Source: Cellulomonas composti (GTDB taxonomy: Bacteria; Actinomycetota; Actinomycetes; Actinomycetales; Cellulomonadaceae). From it: DNA of 64,000 nucleotides. The stretch covers positions 170,330-234,329 of the forward strand of contig NZ_BJWG01000006.1 in assembly GCF_007990245.1 (NCBI RefSeq), given 5' to 3'. Numbering within the stretch: the stretch's first letter is position 1; every line of letters begins with the position of its first letter. Under the pieces are notes generated by a model. That model had not been told where the DNA came from and did no database searches. It was given only the letters and a program-made list of their open reading frames with translations. Shown here in pieces: positions 8,531 to 16,757 of the stretch. Position numbers and translations under genes: made by a program.

Positions 8531-8764
8531 TCAGGCCTGCGCGCCCTTGTCGTCCATGCGCGTGATCGTCGCGTCGATGGCGCTGCGCCACGCGAGGAGC
8601 ATCTCGCGCCGCGCGGCGTCCCGGTGCGTGAAGAACTCGGGCGGCAGGAACGTCTCCAGTCCCTTGCGCAGCTCGGTCCGGGCCGCGTGCAGGTGGGCGC
8701 GCACGTCCTCGGGGATCGGCCCTGGGATCGGTCCGTGCGTCGGGCGAGTGGTGCTCTCGGTCAT
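8531..8764 (-). CDS. Small conserved hypothetical protein (77 aa)
   Basis: 77 residues beginning MTESTTRPTHG, from an ATG with an AGGAG-type ribosome-binding site; the longer frame up to 8875 would run through the 21-bp hairpin and is rejected. A proline-rich N-terminus precedes an amphipathic helical domain containing LPPEFFTHRDAARREMLLAW. Short helical proteins of this style are common in high-GC Gram-positives and sometimes carry lipid-like amphipathic helices. No named function is recognised. Confidence 0.65.
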   Translation of the reverse strand: MTESTTRPTHGPIPGPIPEDVRAHLHAARTELRKGLETFLPPEFFTHRDAARREMLLAWRSAIDATITRMDDKGAQA

Positions 8765-8820
8765 GACCTGCTCCTCTCGATGCGCCCAGCATAGGCACGC
8801 ACCCCTCCGCTCCAACCGTC

Positions 8821-8884
8821 GATGCAGGGATGGATGCAGCACCGGACGGCTGGACCCCGTCGATGCTGCATCCATCCCTGCATC
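8821..8884. terminator. Perfect 21-bp hairpin downstream of the DEAD-box gene
   Basis: 8821-8841 and 8864-8884 are perfect inverted repeats (21 bp), and the 22-nt loop contains a further 5-bp stem (8845-8849 with 8857-8861). No T-tract follows. It lies 57 bp after the stop of the minus-strand DEAD-box gene, so it probably terminates that transcript or stabilises its 3' end. Confidence 0.65.
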
Positions 8885-8892
8885 ACCGGTGC

Positions 8893-8970
8893 GAGGGCCG
8901 GGTCAGCGGGAGCGACGGTCGTCGCCGGTGGGAGGGCTGGGTCAGCGGGAGCGGCGGCCGTCGCCGGCGG
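8893..8970. repeat. 39-bp tandem duplication at the 3' end of the DEAD-box gene
   Basis: 8893-8931 and 8932-8970 are near-identical 39-mers (13 codons) with four differences. Both contain an in-frame stop; the one at 8942-8944 is used, so the left copy lies just beyond the coding region. Confidence 0.75.
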
Positions 8971-10600
8971 GGGCGCCCGAGGGCCGCCCGGCGCGGCGCG
9001 GGCCCGCGCTGCGACCGCTCGACGCACCCGCCGAGGAGCCCGGGCTCGAGTAGCCCGACGCGCCCGAGCTCGACGACGTGTAGACCTGCGTCGAGCCGCC
9101 CGATCGTGCACCTCGGGACTGCTGACCGCCGCCCGACGACGAGCGCGCGGGCTGCCGCGTGCCGGCACCCTGGCCGTCGCGCGATCCAGCGGCGCGGCTC
9201 GTCGTGCCCGCGCCGCTGCCGTTCGACCGCTGCGCGCCGGAGCGACCGGAGCCGGAGCCGGAGCCGGAGCCGACGTTCGCCGTGGCGGGCCGTCCGCCGC
9301 GGCGGCGACGGGACTGGCCCGCCGCTCCGTTCGTCGAGCCGGGGGCGTTCGAGGTGGCCGGGGCCGACGGGCCGCGACCGGTCGAACGCGGCGGCGCGGC
9401 AGGTGCCGGCGGCGCGACGTACGGCGCCGCGGGACCGACGAGCGCGACCAGCACGGGCGAACCGGGCCGCACGGGCGTCGGCGTCGCGGTGATGCCGGCC
9501 TGACGGGTCATCGCCCGCACGTCGGCGAGCTGCTCGGGCAGCACGAGCGTGACGACCTCGCCGTCCGAGCCCGCACGCGCGGTGCGGCCCGAGCGGTGCA
9601 GGTAGGCCTTGTGCTCGGTCGGCGGGTCGACGTGCACGACGAGGCCGACGTCATCGACGTGGATGCCACGCGCGGCGATGTCCGTGGCGACCAGGACCTT
9701 CACGCCACCCGTCGAGAACGCCTCGAGGTTGCGCTCGCGCGCGTTCTGGCTGAGGTTGCCGTGCAGGTCGACCGCCGGGATGCCGGCCGTCGTGAGCTGC
9801 TTGGCGAGCTTCTTGGCGGAGTGCTTGGTGCGCGTGAACAGCACGCGCCGCCCCGAGCCCGACGCCAGGTGGTGGATGACCTCGCGCTTGTCGGCGAGGT
9901 CCGCGACCGTCAGCACGTGGTGCGTCATCGCCGAGACCGGCGAGCGGTCGCTGTCGACCGAGTGGCGCAGCGGGTCGCGCAGGAACGCGGCGACCAGCTT
10001 GTCCACGCCGTTGTCGAGCGTCGCGGAGAACAGCATCCGCTGCCCGCCCTTCGGCGTCGCGGTGAGGATGCGCTTGACGCCGGGCAGGAAGCCGAGGTCG
10101 GCCATGTGGTCGGCCTCGTCGAGCACGGTGATCTGCACGTCGCCGAGCGAGACGACGCCCTGCTTCATGAGGTCCTCGAGCCGGCCCGGGCACGCGACGA
10201 CGATGTCGACGCCGCCGCGCAGCGCCGACTCCTGCGGGCGCTGCGAGACGCCGCCGAAGATCGTCGTGACCCGCAGGCCCGCCGCCTGGGCGAGGGGCTC
10301 GAGGACGGCCGCGATCTGCGACGCGAGCTCCCTCGTCGGAGCCAGGACCAGACCGCGCGGACGGCTCGCGGTACGGCGAACGGGCGTCGTGCCGGGCACC
10401 AGACCCGCGAGGCGCGCGACGAGCGGGAGGCTGAACGCGAGCGTCTTGCCGGAGCCGGTGCGACCCCGGCCCAGCACGTCGCGGCCCTTCATCGTGTCGG
10501 GGAGCGTCGCGGCCTGGATCGGGAACGCGTCCGTCATGCCCTGCGCGGCGAGCGCACGGGCGAGGACCTCGGGCACGCCGAGGGAGGAGAAGCTGGTCAC
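8942..10600 (-). CDS. DEAD-box ATP-dependent RNA helicase with Gly/Ser/Arg-rich tail
   Basis: 552 residues from a GTG at 10600 (VTSFSSLGVPEVL); the upstream ATG at 10711 gives an unrelated leader. Motifs appear in order: Q-motif FPIQ (27-30), motif I GRGRTGSGKT (44-53), Ia PTRELASQ (88-95), CPGR (137-140), motif II DEAD (161-164), SAT, ATDIAARGIH (motif V) and HRSGRTARAG (motif VI). After about residue 400 the protein becomes low-complexity (SGSGSGSG, RRRRGG), a disordered RNA-binding tail typical of actinobacterial RhlE-like helicases in ribosome assembly or cold adaptation. The tail carries the 39-bp duplication at its end. It is divergent from the CoA-binding gene. Confidence 0.9.
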   Translation of the reverse strand: MTSFSSLGVPEVLARALAAQGMTDAFPIQAATLPDTMKGRDVLGRGRTGSGKTLAFSLPLVARLAGLVPGTTPVRRTASRPRGLVLAPTRELASQIAAVLEPLAQAAGLRVTTIFGGVSQRPQESALRGGVDIVVACPGRLEDLMKQGVVSLGDVQITVLDEADHMADLGFLPGVKRILTATPKGGQRMLFSATLDNGVDKLVAAFLRDPLRHSVDSDRSPVSAMTHHVLTVADLADKREVIHHLASGSGRRVLFTRTKHSAKKLAKQLTTAGIPAVDLHGNLSQNARERNLEAFSTGGVKVLVATDIAARGIHVDDVGLVVHVDPPTEHKAYLHRSGRTARAGSDGEVVTLVLPEQLADVRAMTRQAGITATPTPVRPGSPVLVALVGPAAPYVAPPAPAAPPRSTGRGPSAPATSNAPGSTNGAAGQSRRRRGGRPATANVGSGSGSGSGRSGAQRSNGSGAGTTSRAAGSRDGQGAGTRQPARSSSGGGQQSRGARSGGSTQVYTSSSSGASGYSSPGSSAGASSGRSAGPRRAGRPSGAPAGDGRRSR

Positions 10601-10829
10601 AGAGAAGTCGCCTTTCAGGCGTCGAGGGGCGCCCACCAGGCGACTGACACCCAGGACGCGGGCCCGCGCTGGTCCAACAGCCGCGCAAGAGCCGGACCCA
10701 GTATCCCCCACGACCGCCGGAATCCTGGTGTCGGCCTGCTCACAGTCGTGCGCGAGGGCGGCCCAAGGTCCCGCGCGGGGCCCCGGCGGGCGGCGCTAGC
10801 GTCGATCGAGCCCACCAGCGGGAGCGACG

Positions 10830-11306
10830 ATGACGAGCACCAAGGACGCGGCCGGCACCTTCCTCGAGGCGCGGCGGATCGCCGTCACGGGGGTGTCCCG
10901 CACGCCCGGCGGCCACGGCGGCAACGTCGTCTACACGCGCCTGCGCGAACTGGGCTACGACGTCGTCGCCGTCAACCCGAACGCCGACGAGGTCGAGGGC
11001 GACCACGCCTACCCCGACCTGGCCTCGGTCCCCGGCGGCGTCGAGGCCGTCGTGATCGCGACCCGCCCCGAGCACGCGCTCGCGACGGTACAGGAGGCCG
11101 TCGACCTGGGAGTCCGGCACGTCTGGATGCACCGCTCGGTGGACCGCGGGAGCGTCGACGACGAGGCCACGCGCCTGGGCCGCGAGCACGGCCTGACCGT
11201 CATCGACGGCGGTTGCCCGCTCATGTTCGGCGCCGCGTCCGACCGCGGTCACCGCATCATGTGCCGCCTCATGACCCTGACGGGTCGCGTCCCGCGCACC
11301 GTGTAG
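10830..11306 (+). CDS. CoA-binding domain protein (YccU-like)
   Basis: 158 residues forming one Rossmann-type CoA-binding domain: IAVTGVSRTPGGHGGNVVY is the nucleotide loop, VVAVNPN the second strand, and DGGCPLMFG the conserved C-terminal element of the family. The ribosome-binding site GGGAGCGACG precedes the ATG. Stand-alone members are widespread but biochemically poorly defined; the fold matches the CoA-binding domain of succinyl-CoA synthetase alpha subunits. Convergent with mgsA across a bidirectional terminator. Confidence 0.85.
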   Translation: MTSTKDAAGTFLEARRIAVTGVSRTPGGHGGNVVYTRLRELGYDVVAVNPNADEVEGDHAYPDLASVPGGVEAVVIATRPEHALATVQEAVDLGVRHVWMHRSVDRGSVDDEATRLGREHGLTVIDGGCPLMFGAASDRGHRIMCRLMTLTGRVPRTV

Positions 11307-11313
11307 CCATCGG

Positions 11314-11340
11314 TCTCGTCGGGCACGGCGCACGACGAGA
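11314..11340. terminator. Bidirectional hairpin between convergent genes
   Basis: TCTCGTCG (11314-11321) and CGACGAGA (11333-11340) form a perfect 8-bp stem with an 11-nt loop, centred between the stops of the CoA-binding gene (11306) and mgsA (11353). Confidence 0.55.
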
Positions 11341-11352
11341 ACGCCCGCGGGC

Positions 11353-11799
11353 TCACGCGGCGGGGCCGGGTGCCTCCCAGTCGCGCGGCGTGATCGCCGG
11401 GCGACCCGTCCACTCCTGCGCGAGCATCGGCGAGGAGATGAGCATGTCCGCGGTGGCGACGTTGCAGGCCATCGGCACGTTCCACACCGCACCGATGCGC
11501 AGCAGCGCCTTCACGTCGGGGTCGTGGGGCTGCGGCTCGAGCGGGTCCCAGAAGAACACCAGCATGTCGATGACGCCCTCGGCGATCTTCGCGCCGATCT
11601 GCTGGTCGCCGCCGACCGGGCCGGACAGCAACCGGGTGACGGGCAGGCCGAGCTCGTACTCGATCATCGTGCCGGTCGTGCCCGTCGCGTACAGGTGGTG
11701 CCGCGAGAGGGTGCCGCGGTTGAACTCTGCCCAGCGCAGCAGCTCGACCTTCTTGTTGTCGTGGGCGACGAGCGCGATGTGGTGCGCGACCTCGGGCAT
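11353..11799 (-). CDS. mgsA: Methylglyoxal synthase
   Basis: 148 residues, the usual length for MgsA, which converts dihydroxyacetone phosphate to methylglyoxal and phosphate as a bypass of lower glycolysis. [11 protein letters not shown] opens the fold with the phosphate-loop region, ATGTTG binds substrate phosphate, and [16 protein letters not shown] carries the catalytic Asp. [16 protein letters not shown] and the NVATAD segment are family signatures. The gene stands alone on the minus strand. Confidence 0.93.
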   Translation of the reverse strand: MPEVAHHIALVAHDNKKVELLRWAEFNRGTLSRHHLYATGTTGTMIEYELGLPVTRLLSGPVGGDQQIGAKIAEGVIDMLVFFWDPLEPQPHDPDVKALLRIGAVWNVPMACNVATADMLISSPMLAQEWTGRPAITPRDWEAPGPAA

Positions 11800-11907
11800 C
11801 TGGGCATCCTTCCAGCACGGCTGAAGCGACCCTGCGACCTACGGCTCACCCTAGATGCCGGCGGTGGCGTTCGTCGCTGCCCTCGTCGTCGGACCCCTAC
11901 CGGCTGC

Positions 11908-14052
11908 TCAGACCACGCCCTCGGCGGCGAGCGCGTCCGCGAGCAGCTCCACCAGCGCCTCGAGCTGCACGTCCGTGGAAGAAGCTCCGTCCTCCTCGTC
12001 CGCACCGTCGAGCGCCCGAGCCGCGAGGCCCGACTTGCTGTCGATCAGAGCCGCGATCTTGGCGTCGATCGTCTGCGCGGCGATGATCCGCCACGCCGTC
12101 ACGGGCTCGTCCTGGCCGATGCGGTGGATCCGGTCGATGGCCTGCGTCTGCTCGGCGTCGGTCCACGACAGCTCGGCCAGCACCATGTTCGAGGCGACCT
12201 GGAGGTTGATCCCCACGCCCGCGGCCGTCAGCGAGCACACGACGATCGACACCGCGGGGTCCTCGACGAACGCCTTGATGTTCCGCTCGCGCACGCGGGT
12301 CGTCTGCTCGCCACGGATCGAGGCGTACGTGATGCCGCGCTCCGCGAACGTCTGCTCGGCCTGGTCCATGACGTCGATGTGCTTGGCGAAGAACACGACC
12401 TTGCCGACGTTGCGCGCGAGCTGCGCGGCGTAGTCGGCGGCCAGCCCGGCCTTGGCCTGCCCGATCCGGCGCACCATCGTGAAGACGTTCTCGCCGCCGG
12501 CCTTCGAGCTCGAGTCCTTGAGCTCGGCCGCCGCGACCCGACGAGCGAGGTCGTGGTCGAGCCCGACGACGACCTCGCCGCGCACCGCCACGGCGGAGCG
12601 GTAGTGGCTGACGAGCCGGGCCGCGAGCTTGGCCTCCGACGCGCGGATCGAGCGCCCGACCGCGCCGTCGAGCTCGACCGGCAGGTCCGCGACCCGACGA
12701 GCGGGGATGTCCGCGACCACGTCGACCTTGCGACGTCGCACGATCCCCATGTCGATCACCGCGGCCCGCGCGGCCGACGAGAACCCCGGGTCGGCCGGCG
12801 TGAGCCCGGTGTCCTCGAGCGCGGTCAGCAGCGTGCCGAGCGGCCGCTTGTCGTCGATCCAGCCGAGGAACTGCCAGATGGCACGGAAGTCCTCGACGTC
12901 GTTGATGAGCGGTGTGCCCGTGAGCGCCATGAACAGCGGGCGCGGCGAGCGGGCCCGGATCCGCTCCGCGATCGCCAGGACGTGCTGGGAGCGCTGCGAG
13001 CCCTTGTTCTTGATGAAGTGCGCCTCGTCGACGACCATGCCGCGGAACCCGAGGTCGCCGAGCCACCCGACGTGCCGGTCGAGCAGCTCGTAGTTGACGA
13101 TCACGACGTCCGCGAAGGCGTCGACCTTCTCGCCGTCGCCGTGCACCACCGTGGCCCGCCGGAACGGCGTCCACATCCCGACCTCGTGCGCCCAGTTCGT
13201 CTTGACGACGTTCGGCACGACGACCAGGAGCGGGTAGGCGTCGGCGGCCTGCGCCGCGAGCAGCGCCTGCGCGGTCTTGCCGAGGCCCGGCTCGTCGGCG
13301 AGCAGGAACGTCCGGTGCCCGCGGGCCGTCGCCGCGACGACCTGCGCCTGGTGCGGCATGAGCTGGCGGCCCAGCGGAGCCGACGCCGTGCGCCCGTCGG
13401 GCATCTCCATGCAGGCGGGCGCACCGGGCGAGGCCTGCTCGAACGCGCGGAACAACGGTTCGAGCAGCTCCCAGCCGGCCAACCGCCGCGGCTTGGCGGC
13501 GACACGCTCGGCCGCGGCCTCGAAGTTCGGCGCAAGGAACGGGTTGGCGAGCTGGCGCGAGACGACCGACTGCGGCACGACCCGCGGCGCGGTGCTCGTC
13601 GCCGCCGCCGCGACCGGCGGTGCGGGCTCCGGCTCGTCGGGCGGTTCCAGCCCTCCGGCGCGCATGATCGTCGCCTTGAAGGCACGTGCGGCGTCGGAGA
13701 CCCTCGCGTCCTCGGCAAGCAGCGCGAGCAGCGACGTGTCCCGCGCGGCGGTCCTGGCCAGCAGCGTCGCCACCCCGTCGAGCCGCTTGAGCTCCTCGGC
13801 GCGCCGCGGCCCGGCCAGGCTGCTGTCGCCCATCACCCGGGCCCGCTCCTCCCGCACGAGCAGACCCACGACCTGGAACTTCGTGCGCACGGCAGGACGC
13901 GTCGGCGGTCGCTGCACGGTGCGGTCGATCTCGCGCGCGAGCTCGGCGAGCACGGGGATCATGCCCTTCTCGGCAGACCGCCCCGAGCCCCTCGCCTGCT
14001 GGCCGGCGTCCGTGCGCGCGCGACCCGACCCGCGCTGGCCTGCTCGTGCCAC
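11908..14052 (-). CDS. SNF2-family DNA-dependent ATPase, SMARCAL1-like
   Basis: 714 residues from a GTG at 14052 with a clear GAGGAGG ribosome-binding site. An N-terminal region of about 220 residues precedes a SNF2 core: LMPHQAQVV, Walker A DEPGLGKT (253-260), VVVPNVVKTNW, the DEAH box (VVDEAHFIKN) and TGTPLINDVEDF in lobe 1; VVFFAKHIDVMDQAE, GVGINLQVAS and AIDRIHRIGQ (motif VI) in lobe 2. The domain set and compact inter-lobe region resemble SMARCAL1/HepA-like annealing helicases that remodel DNA forks or RNA polymerase. It borders the putative island, which begins in its 5' intergenic region. Confidence 0.88.
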   Translation of the reverse strand: MARAGQRGSGRARTDAGQQARGSGRSAEKGMIPVLAELAREIDRTVQRPPTRPAVRTKFQVVGLLVREERARVMGDSSLAGPRRAEELKRLDGVATLLARTAARDTSLLALLAEDARVSDAARAFKATIMRAGGLEPPDEPEPAPPVAAAATSTAPRVVPQSVVSRQLANPFLAPNFEAAAERVAAKPRRLAGWELLEPLFRAFEQASPGAPACMEMPDGRTASAPLGRQLMPHQAQVVAATARGHRTFLLADEPGLGKTAQALLAAQAADAYPLLVVVPNVVKTNWAHEVGMWTPFRRATVVHGDGEKVDAFADVVIVNYELLDRHVGWLGDLGFRGMVVDEAHFIKNKGSQRSQHVLAIAERIRARSPRPLFMALTGTPLINDVEDFRAIWQFLGWIDDKRPLGTLLTALEDTGLTPADPGFSSAARAAVIDMGIVRRRKVDVVADIPARRVADLPVELDGAVGRSIRASEAKLAARLVSHYRSAVAVRGEVVVGLDHDLARRVAAAELKDSSSKAGGENVFTMVRRIGQAKAGLAADYAAQLARNVGKVVFFAKHIDVMDQAEQTFAERGITYASIRGEQTTRVRERNIKAFVEDPAVSIVVCSLTAAGVGINLQVASNMVLAELSWTDAEQTQAIDRIHRIGQDEPVTAWRIIAAQTIDAKIAALIDSKSGLAARALDGADEEDGASSTDVQLEALVELLADALAAEGVV

Positions 14053-14600
14053 ATGTCCTCCTCAAGCATCAGCCATCCACCGGACCTGGGCGACTCTGCG
14101 CTCACGTCCGCACCGCACCTGCACCGCGGCATCCCGCGCTGCAGCCTTCTCGCGCGCCGCGCCCGACGAGCCGACGACTCGCCCGGCCACGCCCTCGCCG
14201 GTCCGCCGGCGCGGACCGCCCGCGAGGAGCGCCGACGCCGGCTCGACGACACCGGCGCCGTCACGCACCTGACCCCGCGCGCCGTGCGCCTGGGCAGACC
14301 TCGGACACCACCTGAGGAACACGGCGACGACGTCCCCGCAGCCTGCGGCGACGCGACCCGAGAGTCGTCGACCGGCGGCTCGACCGCGCCGAATGCCGCC
14401 CGTTCCCCGCTTGTCGCGGCGAGCCCGGCTCACGACGTGCTCACCACGTCCACAACCCCCGCGAGACGCATCCTAAGACCATCCCGACCGACAACCGCTG
14501 CACGCGCGAAATGAGCTGGGTGATTGGCCGCGGCCGACGTGCCAGGCGTGCGCACCATGGCCACTCGGCGAATGAGCGCGTGGCTGTGGGTCCCGCGCAC
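14053..14600. other. 548-bp gap without a convincing gene; left edge of the putative island
   Basis: Only short, low-quality frames are present on both strands and none has a ribosome-binding site. The stretch contains the SNF2 ribosome-binding site at its left end and the tRNA-like 15-mer at 14284-14298. Base composition becomes slightly less GC-rich towards 14450-14530. Confidence 0.6.
14284..14298. repeat. Putative att site copy (direct repeat of the tRNA-Arg 3' end)
   Basis: GTGCGCCTGGGCAGA is identical to 18242-18256, which is the 3' end of tRNA-Arg(CCT). Direct repeats of a tRNA 3' end are the footprint of tyrosine-recombinase integration, and the two copies bracket a 4-kb stretch with a relaxase remnant. 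Confidence 0.55.
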
Positions 14601-14606
14601 TACTCT
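14601..14606 (+). promoter_or_regulatory. -10 box TACTCT of a probable leaderless gene
   Basis: TACTCT ends 6 nt before the ATG at 14613, with no Shine-Dalgarno, the same geometry as at 3116-3121. Confidence 0.45.
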
Positions 14607-14612
14607 GCGGTC

Positions 14613-15299
14613 ATGGCCGATCAGCGTGACGACACGACGTTCGTCGCCCCGCTGTACACGTTGACCGAGGCCGCCCGGATCGTCCGCGTGCCGGCGGCGA
14701 CGCTGCACAACTGGGCTCGCGGCTACGTGTTCAAGGACGTCGACGGCCACCAGCGCTCGTCGCCGGCGCTCGTCACGACGACCCGCGGTGGACGCGGAGC
14801 GGTCGTGCCGTTCGTCGGGCTCAGCGAGGCGTACGTGCTGGCCGCGTTCCGCGCGGCGGGCGTTCCGATGCAGCGCATCCGCCCGGCCCTGGAGCGTCTG
14901 GAGCACGAGTTCGGCATGCACGCGGCGCTCAGCAGCGAGCAGCTCAAGACCGACGGCGCCGAGGTGCTGTGGCAGTACCGCGACCGGGACGACGACGGCG
15001 ACGTCATCGACAGCCTCGTCGTGGTCCGCAGCGGACAACCCGTGTTCAAGGAGGTCGTCGAGCAGTTCCTGCAGACGATCACCTATCGCGACGGTCGCGT
15101 CGCGCTCATCCGGCTCCCCCAGTACCCGACGCCGGTGATCGTCGACCCCCGTCGCAACTTCGGTGCACCGACGGTCGAGAGCCGCGGCATCCGCGTCGCC
15201 GACATCCTCGACCGGGTGCGTGCGGGCGAGCCAGCCGGCGACGTGGCCGACGACTTCCTCCTCCCGGTCCGCGACGTCGAAGCGCTCGCAGCCGCCTGA
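14613..15299 (+). CDS. DUF433-type antitoxin-like DNA-binding protein
   Basis: 228 residues from the ATG at 14613. An N-terminal helix-turn-helix (YTLTEAARIVRVPAATLHNW, residues 14-33) of MerR/excisionase type precedes a middle region and a C-terminal DUF433-like segment (VESRGIRVADILDRVRAGE) that ends in a short helical tail. Such proteins are antitoxins of VapBC-like modules whose toxin is a PIN-like DUF5615 nuclease; exactly that gene follows 14 bp downstream. It lies inside the putative island. Partner binding and autoregulation are inferred from the family. Confidence 0.8.
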   Translation: MADQRDDTTFVAPLYTLTEAARIVRVPAATLHNWARGYVFKDVDGHQRSSPALVTTTRGGRGAVVPFVGLSEAYVLAAFRAAGVPMQRIRPALERLEHEFGMHAALSSEQLKTDGAEVLWQYRDRDDDGDVIDSLVVVRSGQPVFKEVVEQFLQTITYRDGRVALIRLPQYPTPVIVDPRRNFGAPTVESRGIRVADILDRVRAGEPAGDVADDFLLPVRDVEALAAA

Positions 15300-15312
15300 G
15301 CCCGCTCGCACT

Positions 15313-15715
15313 GTGGCGATCTTCTTCCTCGACCGGGGACTCGGGGTCGCGCCTGCTCCCGGACGGCCTCCGTGCGATCGGCTGGGAGCTGACGACGATG
15401 GACGAGCGGTACGGCGTGGACCGCAGCCAGGAGATCTCCGACACCGACTGGATCCGCGACGCCGCAGTTCGCGGCGAGTGCATCCTCACGAAGGACTCCG
15501 CGATCGCGCGTCGGCCCGCCGAAGCCCTCACGGTGTACACCTGCTCCGCGCGCGTGTTCACGATCAGGAACGCACGCTTGACCGGCCCGCAGATGCTCGA
15601 CCTGCTCGTCGCCAGCTCGGCGTCGATCCAGCGGTTCGCCGCTCGCGTCGACGGCCCGTACGTCGCGGCCATCCGACCCTCCCGGATCGAACGACTCCGG
15701 CTCAACTACCCGTGA
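15313..15715 (+). pseudogene. DUF5615/VapC45-like PIN toxin broken by a one-base frameshift
   Basis: The product should begin VAIFFLDRGLG from the GTG at 15313, where DxG-type acidic residues start the PIN fold. It should continue SRLLPDGLRAIGWEL, then WIRDAAVRGECILTKDSAIA (acidic active-site region) and end IERLRLNYP. The two parts are in different frames: the switch falls in the run of four G at 15343-15346, and removing one G restores a continuous reading frame of about 133 residues. Either the toxin has been inactivated or the base call in the homopolymer is wrong. The intact second half could only start at an internal ATG near 15399, which would omit the first catalytic Asp. Confidence 0.75.
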
Positions 15716-15874
15716 GCCCGCGCGCTCCAAGCCGCCGAGCTGCACAAAGCTCGAGACTCCTGCACAGGATGACTTGAGAACACCGTCTTGCCACGGTCCC
15801 GAACACCGACGGCTTGGGCCGGCTACTGCTGCGGCCCTGGCCGCCCTGGGTGCGGCTGGCGGGTCGGCGCGCCC

Positions 15875-16471
15875 TCACGCGGCGGGCACCGTCAGCGTCA
15901 TGACGCAGTTGCCCTGACCCTTCGGGCGTTGGTACGCGAAGCCCAGCTGCTCGTACATGGTTCGAGTCGAGTTGTAGAGGAACGACGCGGACGTCTTCTT
16001 CCCGGGCGGCAGGTCGTGCGGGTAGGACTCGACGAGGCCGCCGCCGGCCTCGGAGATGAGCTCCAGCGCGCCGCGTACCGCGACCGACGCCATCCCCTTG
16101 CGTCGGTACCGACGGTCGACGAACAGGCAGGTGATCCGGTAGTCCGGGCGCTGCACCAGACCCCGCTCCCACTCCTTGCGGTGGTGGATGTTCTGCAGCT
16201 CGTCGACGGTCCCGTACTGGGCCCACGCGACCGCGGTGTCGTCGTCCAGGACGAGCGCCGCGTGCGCACGTCCCGCCATCACGAGCTGGCGCTTGAACTC
16301 GCGGTGGCCGAGCGCCCTTCGCTCGTCCCGCGGGTCGGGGTACAGGTGGAAGTAGGTGCACCAGCAGCCGCCCCACACGCCGTTGTGCCGCTCCGCCAGC
16401 TCCGCGAACGCATCCCAGGTCTGCGCGTTGAGCGGCTCGATCTGGTAACCGTCGATCGCCACGGTGCCCAC
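15875..16471 (-). CDS. GNAT family N-acetyltransferase
   Basis: 198 residues. YRRKGMASVAVRGALE (about 124-139) is motif A, the acetyl-CoA pyrophosphate loop (RxxGxA/G), following a beta-strand RITCLFVDRRY; the motif-B-like end is SFLYNSTRTMYEQLGFAY. The N-terminal WGGCWCTYFHLYP is typical of a poorly studied GNAT subgroup. The GTG start follows a TACGTT -10 (minus strand 16484-16479) by 7 nt, suggesting a leaderless transcript. Located within the putative island; substrate unknown. The 158-bp gap before it and the 286-bp gap after it hold nothing recognisable. Confidence 0.85.
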   Translation of the reverse strand: MGTVAIDGYQIEPLNAQTWDAFAELAERHNGVWGGCWCTYFHLYPDPRDERRALGHREFKRQLVMAGRAHAALVLDDDTAVAWAQYGTVDELQNIHHRKEWERGLVQRPDYRITCLFVDRRYRRKGMASVAVRGALELISEAGGGLVESYPHDLPPGKKTSASFLYNSTRTMYEQLGFAYQRPKGQGNCVMTLTVPAA

Positions 16472-16757
16472 GCTCGCGAACGTACGCGCGCACCCGCCAC
16501 GTCACAACCCCACCGAGACACGCACCCGCTCTCGCCGCCAGTTCCCTCGCCGCGCGAGCCGCTGCTGGGGTGCCGCACGACAGAACGTCCGCCTGAGCGT
16601 CTAGGGGGCGGCACCGCCTCTCCCTTGGAGCGCCACGCCACCTCGAGTGGGTCGCTGGCCGTGCGCAGCCGAACTCCGGCGAGCCCGGCCACGGGACGAC
16701 CTCCAACCGGCGACGTCGCGCGGTCCACTTGGGTCCGGCGCGCACGCGCGCTCGTGC

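Noticed and set aside
8822..11824. Plus-strand frame of 1000 codons across the DEAD-box, CoA-binding and mgsA genes
   Set aside because: It crosses three unrelated, well-supported genes and intergenic hairpins, and its translation is low-quality Arg-rich sequence.
14062..14433. Small minus-strand frame in the gap upstream of the SNF2 gene
   Set aside because: No ribosome-binding site, no recognisable protein, and it crosses the putative att repeat.
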